The notes under the pieces are model-generated. The model made no database searches. It was not told the origin of the DNA and saw only the letters and a list, made by a program, of their open reading frames with translations. From Candidatus Cloacimonadota bacterium (GTDB lineage Bacteria; Cloacimonadota; Cloacimonadia; Cloacimonadales; TCS61), in the NCBI GenBank assembly GCA_027064945.1, contig JAMOPB010000484.1:1-5213 (forward strand): 5,213 nt of DNA, given 5' to 3'. Shown piece by piece: positions 1 through 5,213 of this stretch. A program made the position numbers and the translations under genes. The stretch's first letter is position 1. Every line of letters starts with the position of its first letter.

Positions 1-1
1 A

Positions 2-115
2 ACTCTTGAATACAATTTAGTAAGTTGGGCTACAGGAAATCTGAAACTTAGCATTAAAAATGTTATCAAACAGTCTATTGATATCGTTCATAATGGCATT
101 GTTTTAGACAAATAG
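2..115 (+). CDS. C-terminal fragment of an unrecognised protein
   Basis: An open frame enters from the left edge and stops at TAG 113-115, giving the last 37 residues of a longer gene. The frame starting at base 1 hits a stop within three codons, so frame 2 is the only plausible continuation. The tail alternates hydrophobic and polar residues (LEYNLVSW near its start, IDIVHNGIVLDK at its end) and looks like an amphipathic helix plus a final strand. I do not recognise a family and assign no function. A strong hairpin terminator 24 bases after the stop supports this being a real gene end. The start lies outside the window. Confidence 0.6.
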   Translation, partial: TLEYNLVSWATGNLKLSIKNVIKQSIDIVHNGIVLDK

Positions 116-139
116 CAAGCTACTATCAAATAGAAAAAT

Positions 140-173
140 ATAGCAGATTGAATTTAGCCAATCTGCTATTTTT
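140..173. terminator. Bidirectional rho-independent terminator
   Basis: An 11-bp perfect stem pairs ATAGCAGATTG (140-150) with CAATCTGCTAT (159-169) around an 8-nt loop. A T-run follows at 169-173 on the plus strand. An A-rich run at 133-138 gives a T-run when read on the minus strand. It therefore suits both the forward gene ending at 115 and the leftward small ORF ending at 172, whose stop codon lies in the T-tract. This is the expected arrangement between convergent genes. Confidence 0.85.
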
Positions 174-288
174 AATTACTTTTTCTATGTAATTTCCGGG
201 CATTTAGAAGTTTCTTTTTGTGTTCGAGATCAATTTTTTTACAATTGGTTCTTTTTTTCATGGATACTATTTCTTGCTTCCTGACCAT
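172..288 (-). CDS. 38-residue highly basic small protein, hypothetical
   Basis: The ATG at 288-286 is preceded by AAAGGAGG (300-293 on the minus strand) with a 4-nt spacer, a full-length SD match. The frame runs 38 codons to TAA at 174-172. Fourteen of 38 residues are Lys or Arg against three acidic residues, so net charge is about +11. Basic clusters lie at residues 11-18 and 24-26 and over 31-36, and there is one Cys at 16. No signal peptide or membrane segment is visible. The composition suggests binding to RNA, DNA or the ribosome, but I recognise no family. It follows the type IIB HAD gene by 92 nt with no hairpin between, so it could be the last gene of that transcript. A start at Met10 has no SD and is less likely. 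The strong SD and the terminator at its stop argue for a real gene. Confidence 0.55.
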   Translation of the reverse strand: MVRKQEIVSMKKRTNCKKIDLEHKKKLLNARKLHRKSN

Positions 289-292
289 AATG

Positions 293-300
293 CCTCCTTT
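293..300 (-). promoter_or_regulatory. Strong ribosome binding site of the small basic ORF
   Basis: On the minus strand this reads AAAGGAGG, a near-complete complement of the 16S rRNA 3' end, four bases before the ATG at 288. It is the main evidence that the 38-codon ORF is translated and it fixes its start. Confidence 0.6.
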
Positions 301-380
301 TTTATACTATTAACAACAACAAGTACAACAAACGCATTTTTGTCAGCTTTAGTCAATCTATTTGTTTTATTTTCAATTAG

Positions 381-1226
381 TTACAACGTTGATTCATAAC
401 AATATTTTTTTCTATCTCTTATTCTTTCCAAAAAATCAGCGACTCCATTATTATTTCTGTTTTGCAAAGTTGGATATTTTTCCTTTAAAGAAATTTCGGC
501 AGTATCAACAAAATAACCTTCATCTGCCCACTCTACCAAATCTTCATCATTAAAATCATTACCAATGGCAAATGTAATGGCCGGCTTCATCTTGCAAATC
601 TTAATCAATTTTCTAGCACCTGAACTTTTAGAAACTCTTTTAGGTAAAATTTCTATCCAAGTTGTCTTATGATCTATCGGAGATGATATTTTAAAAACAT
701 TCGCAAAATCTCTGATATTTTCAAATCTATTTAAGTCAAAATTTTTATCATCAGTAATTATCAGAAATTGGGTTGATCTCACAACAGAATCGTTCCAATC
801 TTTCTTAAAAGATTTAGCTAAGTTCATATATCTATCAAAATCATCGGCAAATTCATCGCCTTGGAAAAATTGAAATTTATGATTTTCTGGAATTGGATGA
901 TGCATCGAAAATGATAATTTCATTTCCTTCAATTTTTTTTCGATAATCTTTGTCTGGGTTTCAGTAAAAATAGTCGAATCAATTATTTCCTTTTTGTCCC
1001 AATCCATTATTCCGGCACCTGTAGAAAAAATAAGATAGTCGATAGGAAAATCATCTTCCACTTTATTGCAAAAAGAATGAATCGTCCTTCCGGTAACAAT
1101 AATTCTGCACATCTTGTTTTCAAATCCACGCAATAACTCTACTGCTTTATCAGAGATATTACCTTTCTTGTCAGTAATTGTTCCATCAAAATCAAGAAAA
1201 ATAAAGGGGATTTCTTTTTTATTCAC
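381..1226 (-). CDS. Cof-like HAD hydrolase, type IIB, probable sugar-phosphate or similar phosphatase
   Basis: This 281-residue cytoplasmic protein has all four HAD motifs. Motif I is DFDGT (D12 nucleophile, D14 acid/base). Motif II is IIVTGR with T45. Motif III is the Lys in RVSKSSGARK (K200). Motif IV is GNDFNDEDL (D224, D227), which binds Mg2+. The long insert between motifs II and III (about residues 75-190), ending in WIEILP before the motif III Lys, is the C2B cap of the Cof/YbiV-type subfamily. Length is typical. Members usually dephosphorylate sugar phosphates or related metabolites, but substrate cannot be read from sequence. The start is GTG at 1226-1224, overlapping the end of the upstream HAD gene by 8 nt. 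No good SD is visible, so translation probably depends on coupling. The stop is TAA at 383-381. It is likely an operon partner of the gene before it. Confidence 0.9.
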   Translation of the reverse strand: MNKKEIPFIFLDFDGTITDKKGNISDKAVELLRGFENKMCRIIVTGRTIHSFCNKVEDDFPIDYLIFSTGAGIMDWDKKEIIDSTIFTETQTKIIEKKLKEMKLSFSMHHPIPENHKFQFFQGDEFADDFDRYMNLAKSFKKDWNDSVVRSTQFLIITDDKNFDLNRFENIRDFANVFKISSPIDHKTTWIEILPKRVSKSSGARKLIKICKMKPAITFAIGNDFNDEDLVEWADEGYFVDTAEISLKEKYPTLQNRNNNGVADFLERIRDRKKYCYESTL

Positions 1227-1887
1227 TTAGCAATTTATCCAAATCTATTTCTTCGAATTTTCTTACAAGAAAATCCGGATTATATTCTTTTAATTCTTCA
1301 TAAGTATTGGAACCTGTAGCTATAGAAACGATTTTTGCCTTAAATAATCTTGCTATCTTTATGTCTTTTATTGTATCACCGATTACAATTATCTTCTCAA
1401 ATTTTTTGTTTAATTTCTTCTCAATTCTATCCAAAGCTGTAAATGCAATATCTTTTCTTTCTAAACCATCTTCTCCGAAACCACCATCTATAAAATATTC
1501 CCAAACTCCAATCTTGGACAATTTATATCTTGCTCCCATCCTAAGTTCTCCACTGATGATTGCTAATGCACAATTTGTAGTAGATATCTTTTCCAAAAAT
1601 TCGACAATATCTACATTTGCCTGCCAAATATCGGAATCGGCATATTCTTCTAAATATTCCTCATAGATTTTTAGAAATTCTTTCCATTTTTCTTCGGAAA
1701 ATTGCTGGTCGTATTTTCTCAGCACTTCATGAAAAACATCTTTATCACTTCTGGCTGATGTATCTACCCCATTCATTCCATTTTCTACTTGCAGATATTT
1801 ATCTATTGCCAGCTCATAAGGAATATCTGTTTTATCATCTCTTTTTATAATTGTTCCGTTGATATCAAAAAAAATTAATCTGTCCAT
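1219..1887 (-). CDS. HAD hydrolase, type I with helical cap, atypical motif I (DxN)
   Basis: I call the start at ATG 1887-1885, giving 222 residues. An ATG 12 bases upstream (1899) would make the GGAGG at 1897-1893 coding, whereas that GGAGG sits 5 nt before the chosen start. Motif I is FFDINGT (D8 nucleophile, N10 where HAD phosphatases normally have Asp). Motif II is IISGE (S112). Motif III is LERKD (K145 or the adjacent Arg). Motif IV is IGDTIKDI (D171, D175). The 100-residue helical region between motifs I and II is a C1 cap, placing it with phosphoglycolate phosphatase-like enzymes. The fold and Mg2+ site look intact, but loss of the second Asp could alter or abolish phosphatase activity. 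Substrate is unknown. It is the first gene of a leftward unit and overlaps the type IIB HAD gene by 8 nt. Confidence 0.88.
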   Translation of the reverse strand: MDRLIFFDINGTIIKRDDKTDIPYELAIDKYLQVENGMNGVDTSARSDKDVFHEVLRKYDQQFSEEKWKEFLKIYEEYLEEYADSDIWQANVDIVEFLEKISTTNCALAIISGELRMGARYKLSKIGVWEYFIDGGFGEDGLERKDIAFTALDRIEKKLNKKFEKIIVIGDTIKDIKIARLFKAKIVSIATGSNTYEELKEYNPDFLVRKFEEIDLDKLLSE

Positions 1888-1892
1888 AAAAA

Positions 1893-1897
1893 CCTCC
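1893..1897 (-). promoter_or_regulatory. Ribosome binding site fixing the start of the type I HAD gene
   Basis: Minus-strand GGAGG lies 5 nt upstream of ATG 1887-1885. It overlaps the alternative ATG at 1899-1897, which has no SD of its own. This makes the shorter, 222-residue product the better call. Confidence 0.7.
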
Positions 1898-1908
1898 ATT
1901 TAGAATTT

Positions 1909-1937
1909 TCAATAAAATAATAGGTCAAATTAGTCAA
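1909..1937 (-). promoter_or_regulatory. Possible promoter of the HAD gene pair
   Basis: On the minus strand TTGACT (1937-1932) is followed after 17 nt by TATTGA (1914-1909), a good -35 and a weak -10. Transcription would start about 15-20 nt before the first HAD start codon. A second TTGAC begins nine bases after the first (TTGACC, 1928-1923), so the box is directly repeated. The region is very AT-rich, so chance matches are likely. Confidence 0.3.
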
Positions 1938-2005
1938 TATTCTTTATTCATCGATATCTTCTTCTTGCATTAAAACCAATATTGGAGCAAATAAAATAAT
2001 TATTT

Positions 2006-2050
2006 TTGAATGTGCTTTATACTTGACAGATAAAATGTCTAACTTAAAAA
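2006..2050 (+). promoter_or_regulatory. Probable promoter region of the lipoprotein-LysM unit
   Basis: Two overlapping readings are possible. A consensus TTGACA at 2023-2028 has a weak TAAAAA 16 nt later (2045-2050). Alternatively TTGAAT (2006-2011) has GATAAA after exactly 17 nt (2029-2034). Either would give a short leader before the ATG at 2089. The sequence does not decide between them. Confidence 0.4.
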
Positions 2051-2054
2051 AGTG

Positions 2055-2074
2055 ATTGTAAATTTATATACAAT
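2055..2074 (+). promoter_or_regulatory. Imperfect AT-rich palindrome upstream of the lipoprotein SD
   Basis: ATTGTA (2055-2060) and TACAAT (2069-2074) are inverted repeats around an 8-nt AT-rich centre that itself pairs except at one position. The palindrome ends 4 nt before the AAGGAG at 2078-2083. It could be an operator or a weak leader hairpin. In such AT-rich DNA it may also be chance. Confidence 0.25.
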
Positions 2075-2088
2075 TATAAGGAGAAATT

Positions 2089-2340
2089 ATGAAAAACAGT
2101 TTAAAATTATTATTTGCGGTTACAATAATCGCTTCATTTTTATTAACAGCTTGTGCTCCTCCACCACCACCGGTATCAAAAGCACAACTTGAAACAGCTG
2201 AACAAGAAGCTATCAAAGCTGAAAAAGTTGCATCTGAATTAAAAAATGAGATGGAAACTTTAGAAGAACAAACTACTGCAAAAAAAGAAGAATTAGAAAG
2301 TTTGAAGAAATATCAAGCTGAAATAGAAGCTGGAAAATAG
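2089..2340 (+). CDS. Small coiled-coil lipoprotein
   Basis: This 83-residue precursor has a type II signal peptide: positively charged start (K2, K6), hydrophobic core about 7-19, and lipobox L19-T20-A21-C22. The mature protein would be a 62-residue lipoprotein starting at the acylated Cys. Ala at +2 is compatible with outer-membrane sorting. A run of five prolines (24-28) follows, then a Glu/Lys/Ala-rich helix from about 30 to 80 with heptad-like spacing, predicted to be a coiled coil. In design it resembles Lpp-like spacers, but it lacks an obvious C-terminal peptidoglycan attachment motif and I recognise no named family. AAGGAG at 2078-2083, 5 nt from the ATG, supports the start. The stop TAG overlaps the SD of the LysM gene, so the two are probably coupled and their products may interact. 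Confidence 0.85.
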   Translation: MKNSLKLLFAVTIIASFLLTACAPPPPPVSKAQLETAEQEAIKAEKVASELKNEMETLEEQTTAKKEELESLKKYQAEIEAGK

Positions 2341-2349
2341 GAGGAATTC

Positions 2350-3237
2350 ATGAAAAAATATATAATGCTCACTCTCATCGTTCTCCTTGCATTACCTGCT
2401 TTTTTACAGGCTTCTGTAGAATATCTTAGCGAGGAAGATTACAAAGAACTTAAAAAAGAAGAAAGATTAAACTACTGGAATAGATTAGAATCTGAATTAG
2501 CAACATTACAACAAAGAAAAGCAGATGCTATTGCAGATTCAGCTGAATATGCAAAACGTATCGAAGATTTAAAAGCTAAAAAAAGCACTTATACAAAAGA
2601 ATATAATAAGATCTACCAAGAGATTATTGCTTCTTTGAATATTAGTAAATCTGAAATAGCATCTGTGATGAATAAAATCAATTACTTCAATAAAACTATT
2701 TCTAATTGGGATAATTTATCTGATAAAGAGCTTTGGAATGCTAAGAAAACTATTCGTAGTTTAGTTACTGAATATAATGAATTAAAAGAAACAAAAGCTG
2801 CAAAAGCTCCTGATTTCAGAGATAATTTTTCTGATCTTGATAATAAAATTGCTAATTTAGAAGCAAATCTTCAAGCAGCTAAACCAAAATATTATGAAGA
2901 TGATTATACTGTAGCTGAAGGCGACGGTTTAGCTAAAATTGCAGGTTATAGTTTCATTTATGATGATGTATCAAAATGGCCTATCATTTATCGTGCTAAT
3001 CGCGACATCATCAAAGATCCAAACGTGTTAAAAGTTGATCAAGTAATCAAAATCCCTCGTGGCTTACCATATACTTGGAAAGTTTACAAAGGTGAATGTC
3101 TTTGGAGAATCGCATCTTATCCTGAAGTTTATGGTGATGCTGTAAAATGGCCTTTAATTTATCGTGCAAATAAAGATCAAATCAAAGATCCTGACTTGAT
3201 TTATCCAAACCAAGTTCTTGAAATTCCAAGAGACTGA
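2350..3237 (+). CDS. Secreted coiled-coil protein with two C-terminal LysM domains
   Basis: The 295-residue protein starts with a signal peptide (K2-K3, hydrophobic 4-19) likely cut after A21 in LQA-SVE, so it should be periplasmic or surface-exposed. Residues about 25-180 are helical and charged, with coiled-coil stretches around 30-100 and 125-178. Two LysM domains follow at about 185-236 and 241-293, each with a Y-T start, the WP-IYRAN core and a final Q-V-[IL]-x-I-P. LysM binds GlcNAc-containing glycans, usually peptidoglycan. No hydrolase domain is visible, so a structural or anchoring role is likelier than catalysis. AGGAGG at 2339-2344 overlaps the preceding stop and sits 5 nt from the ATG, indicating an operon with the lipoprotein. 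The gene ends in tandem stops (TGA TAA) before a terminator. A scaffold linking the lipoprotein's membrane to the wall is inferred, not shown. Confidence 0.9.
   Translation: MKKYIMLTLIVLLALPAFLQASVEYLSEEDYKELKKEERLNYWNRLESELATLQQRKADAIADSAEYAKRIEDLKAKKSTYTKEYNKIYQEIIASLNISKSEIASVMNKINYFNKTISNWDNLSDKELWNAKKTIRSLVTEYNELKETKAAKAPDFRDNFSDLDNKIANLEANLQAAKPKYYEDDYTVAEGDGLAKIAGYSFIYDDVSKWPIIYRANRDIIKDPNVLKVDQVIKIPRGLPYTWKVYKGECLWRIASYPEVYGDAVKWPLIYRANKDQIKDPDLIYPNQVLEIPRD
2902..3228 (+). repeat. Tandem LysM duplication within the gene
   Basis: Two copies (2902-3057 and 3070-3228) are offset by 57 codons, measured between matching Trp codons W210 and W267. The cores WPIIYRANRD and WPLIYRANKD and the IKDP motifs are nearly identical. 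At DNA level the shared core AAAATGGCCT is exact in both copies. The N-terminal ends have diverged more (GDGLAKIA against GECLWRIA), so the copies are related but not recent exact duplicates. Confidence 0.8.
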
Positions 3238-3254
3238 TAATTTCTTTTTATAAA

Positions 3255-3286
3255 AAATAGAGCCTTCCAAACGGAAGGCTTTATTT
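3255..3286 (+). terminator. Rho-independent terminator after the LysM gene
   Basis: AGCCTTCC (3261-3268) pairs perfectly with GGAAGGCT (3273-3280) around an AAAC loop. Flanking AAATAG (3255-3260) and TTTATT (3281-3286) extend the stem with one G-U pair. The T-rich tail is interrupted by one A. It sits 18 nt after the LysM stop and ends 17 nt before the next start codon. Incomplete termination could let the downstream 7TM-HD gene be transcribed from the same promoter. Confidence 0.8.
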
Positions 3287-3302
3287 GCTTATTATAAATA
3301 TA

Positions 3303-5213
3303 ATGAAAATCAACAAAAATCAACTGTTTGTATTAACCGCATTCATCATAGCTGTTTTGCTGTTTATATTTAATCCGCAACAACTATCTTTATCAAAATA
3401 CAACTATAATCTCGGACAAATCTCAGATAGAGAGATTATTGCTCCGTTCGATTTTAATATTTATAAAAACGAAGCAGCCTTAAAAGCTGATCGAGAAGCT
3501 GCAGCCGCTAGAACAAAACCTATTTATCGCGTAAGTGAAAATCTAAAATTCAATGCTCAAAAAAATCTCGATTTTATTTTCCAACACTTTAACATATCCG
3601 ATACTGAAAACGACACTTTAAAAATTAAAAAAAAATTACTCCAAAACGGATATAATCTTTCCGGTAAAAATATTCAATTGCTCACTGATCTTGGGACACG
3701 TCAGATGATATATGATTATCTTACAACAGAATTAACCCGCATATTTAATATTGGAATCTATCCTGAAAGCATTAATTCCAAAACTATAAATCTGTATCAT
3801 AATAGCGAAGTAAAAACTTTTAATCTCAACCGACTATATTCTCTTGAAGAAGCAAAGAAGAAATTAGTTTCCCATATTACAGGAACAAATAAGAAAAATA
3901 TTGTTAAAGAATTGGCTGAGATAGTTCTGATTGAAAATATTGTTGTAGATAAAGAATTATCTAAGCAAGCTCAAGAAGAAGCAAAACAACAGGTTCCGAT
4001 AATTATTGGAAAAGTCAAAAAAAATGAAAAAATCCTAGATAAAAATCAAAAAATATCACAATTGGAATTAGATAAACTTGAATCACTAAAAAGAAAGCTT
4101 CAAGAATCACAAAGCAACAAAACAATTATTGAGTCTTTTTTAGCAAGTTTTGGTGCATTTATAATTTTGACTATCATACTACTCTTTTTTAGATTTTTAT
4201 TATTTCAATTATTCCCGGAGGAATATTCTTCACATTCATCGATTATTATTTTATGCTTAATTATTTTGGGATCAGCTATTCTAACTTTTGCCGTCTCCAA
4301 TCTTTTTAAAATTACACCTTCATACATTCCAATGATATTACCGGTTCTACTTATTTCTGTTCTTTACGATACAAAAGTCGGTTTAATCTATAATATCATC
4401 AATTTTCTAATATTCTCTTTATGCTTAAATTGGAATTTTAACGATCCGTTAGTTTACACACTTACTGCATTTGCAGGTATTACCATTTTGAATAAGTTAA
4501 AAAAACAGCAAAGTTATTATCAGCTAACAATTTATCTTTTATTAATTTTTGCTTTTCTTTCAATTTCAATTTCACTAACTAAATTTGATGAATTATCCGT
4601 AATAAATTCAAACTTACTTTCCGGTGTTACTTCGATTATCATCGCGATGATTTCATTATCGATATTAACTCCTATTTTTGAAAGAAAACTCAATTTAGCA
4701 ACAAAGCAAATTTTATTGGAATTATTAGATTTCGATAATCCTCTTCTAAAGAAAATATCAGTTGCAATTCCAGGAACATATCACCATGCACTAATTGTTG
4801 GAAATTTAGCTGAAAGCGCTGCGGAGGCAATTGGAGCAAATCATTTATTAACAAGAGTGGGAAGTTATTATCATGATATCGGTAAATTGGAAAATGCAGA
4901 TTTCTTTATAGAGAATAATCCGGATTCTTCTAAACTTCATGATAAATTATTGCCAAATCAAAGTGCTCTTTTGATAAAAAAACACATAAAAGACGGTATA
5001 GCATTGGCACAAAAATATAATCTCCCAAAACAGGTAATTGATATTTTGCAACAACATCATGGTACAGGTTATATCAAATATTTTCTAAATAAAGCTAAAG
5101 AACAAAATATGAAAATTGATAAAAGCGATTTCCGTTATGATGGTCCAAAACCTCAGAGTAAAGAAGCTGCAATTGTTATGATAGCAGACATTGTAGAATC
5201 TACTACAAAATCA
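3303..5213 (+). CDS. pgpH: 7TM-HD (PgpH/YqfF-type) cyclic-di-AMP phosphodiesterase, 3' end cut by window
   Basis: The frame is open from ATG 3303 to the right edge (637 codons; family members are usually about 700). One N-terminal membrane helix (about 8-23) precedes an extracytoplasmic 7TMR-HDED region (about 24-277), including the IIAPFDF and KPIYRV segments typical of the family. Seven membrane helices follow between about 278 and 459. The cytoplasmic HD domain then has GTYHH (H495), YYHDIGK (H524, D525), H561 in KKHIKDG, QQHHG (H585, H586) and D629 in IADIVES. These match the seven-residue metal site known for Listeria PgpH, so activity is expected. The family hydrolyses c-di-AMP to pApA. 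FRYDGPKPQS replaces the usual YPGP with YDGP. No SD precedes the ATG and a terminator hairpin ends 17 nt upstream. The symbol is assigned by family architecture, not by proven orthology. Confidence 0.92.
   Translation, partial: MKINKNQLFVLTAFIIAVLLFIFNPQQLSLSKYNYNLGQISDREIIAPFDFNIYKNEAALKADREAAAARTKPIYRVSENLKFNAQKNLDFIFQHFNISDTENDTLKIKKKLLQNGYNLSGKNIQLLTDLGTRQMIYDYLTTELTRIFNIGIYPESINSKTINLYHNSEVKTFNLNRLYSLEEAKKKLVSHITGTNKKNIVKELAEIVLIENIVVDKELSKQAQEEAKQQVPIIIGKVKKNEKILDKNQKISQLELDKLESLKRKLQESQSNKTIIESFLASFGAFIILTIILLFFRFLLFQLFPEEYSSHSSIIILCLIILGSAILTFAVSNLFKITPSYIPMILPVLLISVLYDTKVGLIYNIINFLIFSLCLNWNFNDPLVYTLTAFAGITILNKLKKQQSYYQLTIYLLLIFAFLSISISLTKFDELSVINSNLLSGVTSIIIAMISLSILTPIFERKLNLATKQILLELLDFDNPLLKKISVAIPGTYHHALIVGNLAESAAEAIGANHLLTRVGSYYHDIGKLENADFFIENNPDSSKLHDKLLPNQSALLIKKHIKDGIALAQKYNLPKQVIDILQQHHGTGYIKYFLNKAKEQNMKIDKSDFRYDGPKPQSKEAAIVMIADIVESTTKS

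Noticed and set aside
301..328. Minus-strand TTGTAC ... TATAAA (16-nt spacing) as a promoter for the small basic ORF
   Set aside because: The boxes fit, but transcription would begin inside or just before the SD, leaving almost no leader. The TTG/GTT-rich tract (AACAACAAC on the plus strand) makes chance matches likely.
311..332. AAC/ACA-rich tract as a microsatellite or CRISPR-like repeat
   Set aside because: Only two to three imperfect units with no spacer structure. Low complexity is expected in AT-rich intergenic DNA.
362..553. Forward 63-codon ORF
   Set aside because: Mostly antisense to the type IIB HAD gene, which has full motifs. No SD and a low-complexity, aromatic-rich translation.
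1307..1850. Two forward ORFs (1307-1666 and 1617-1850)
   Set aside because: Both lie antisense inside the type I HAD gene with clear motifs on the other strand. Their translations look like reverse-strand shadows and have no SD.
1957..2070. Minus-strand open frame in the divergent intergenic region, with a hydrophobic stretch and an acidic tail ending EEDIDE
   Set aside because: It is about 38 codons long, but the only ATG is eight codons from the stop and no SD precedes it. It also runs across the likely forward promoter. Probably chance or at most an old remnant.
1888..2088. Riboswitch or structured ncRNA in the divergent intergenic region
   Set aside because: No long stems, conserved aptamer-like motifs or terminator were visible apart from the short palindrome at 2055-2074.
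1..5213. Mobile element, defence system or prophage
   Set aside because: No transposase, integrase, nuclease, toxin-antitoxin pair, terminal inverted repeats or attachment-like duplications were seen. The genes look like ordinary chromosomal envelope and housekeeping functions.

Overview
The window is an AT-rich (roughly 30% GC by eye) piece of bacterial chromosome. A lipobox lipoprotein beside a secreted LysM protein suggests a diderm with an outer membrane. The low GC, frequent purine-rich Shine-Dalgarno (SD) sites and a 7TM-HD cyclic-di-AMP phosphodiesterase would fit an FCB-group lineage such as Cloacimonadota, or another low-GC diderm. That placement is a guess; no rRNA or marker gene is present to test it.

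Layout. (1) Positions 2-115 hold the last 37 codons of an unrecognised forward gene. A strong hairpin terminator at 140-173 follows and probably works in both directions. (2) A minus-strand block comes next. It reads from about 1.9 kb leftwards: a type I HAD hydrolase (1887-1219), an overlapping type IIB (Cof-like) HAD hydrolase (1226-381), and, after about 90 nt, a previously unlisted 38-codon highly basic small ORF (288-172) with a perfect SD. (3) A divergent intergenic region at 1888-2088 carries promoter-like sequences in both directions and an imperfect palindrome just before the SD of the next gene. (4) A forward envelope pair follows: a small coiled-coil lipoprotein (2089-2340) and a secreted coiled-coil protein ending in two LysM domains (2350-3237), closed by a hairpin terminator at 3255-3286. 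(5) A forward gene for a 7TM-HD (PgpH/YqfF-type) membrane phosphodiesterase starts at 3303, only 17 nt after the hairpin. It runs off the right edge after 637 codons.

How the genes may work together. The lipoprotein and LysM protein are probably co-translated and act at the outer membrane/peptidoglycan interface. The 7TM-HD protein, if it follows its family, senses something outside the cytoplasmic membrane and hydrolyses c-di-AMP inside; c-di-AMP is tied to osmotic and cell-wall homeostasis in other bacteria. A functional link to the envelope pair is only inferred from adjacency, and a terminator lies between them. The two HAD enzymes form a separate, divergent, translationally coupled unit of unknown substrate. 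One of them lacks the usual second catalytic aspartate. I see no mobile element, CRISPR array, tRNA or rRNA in the window, and no gene-free stretch longer than about 200 bases.
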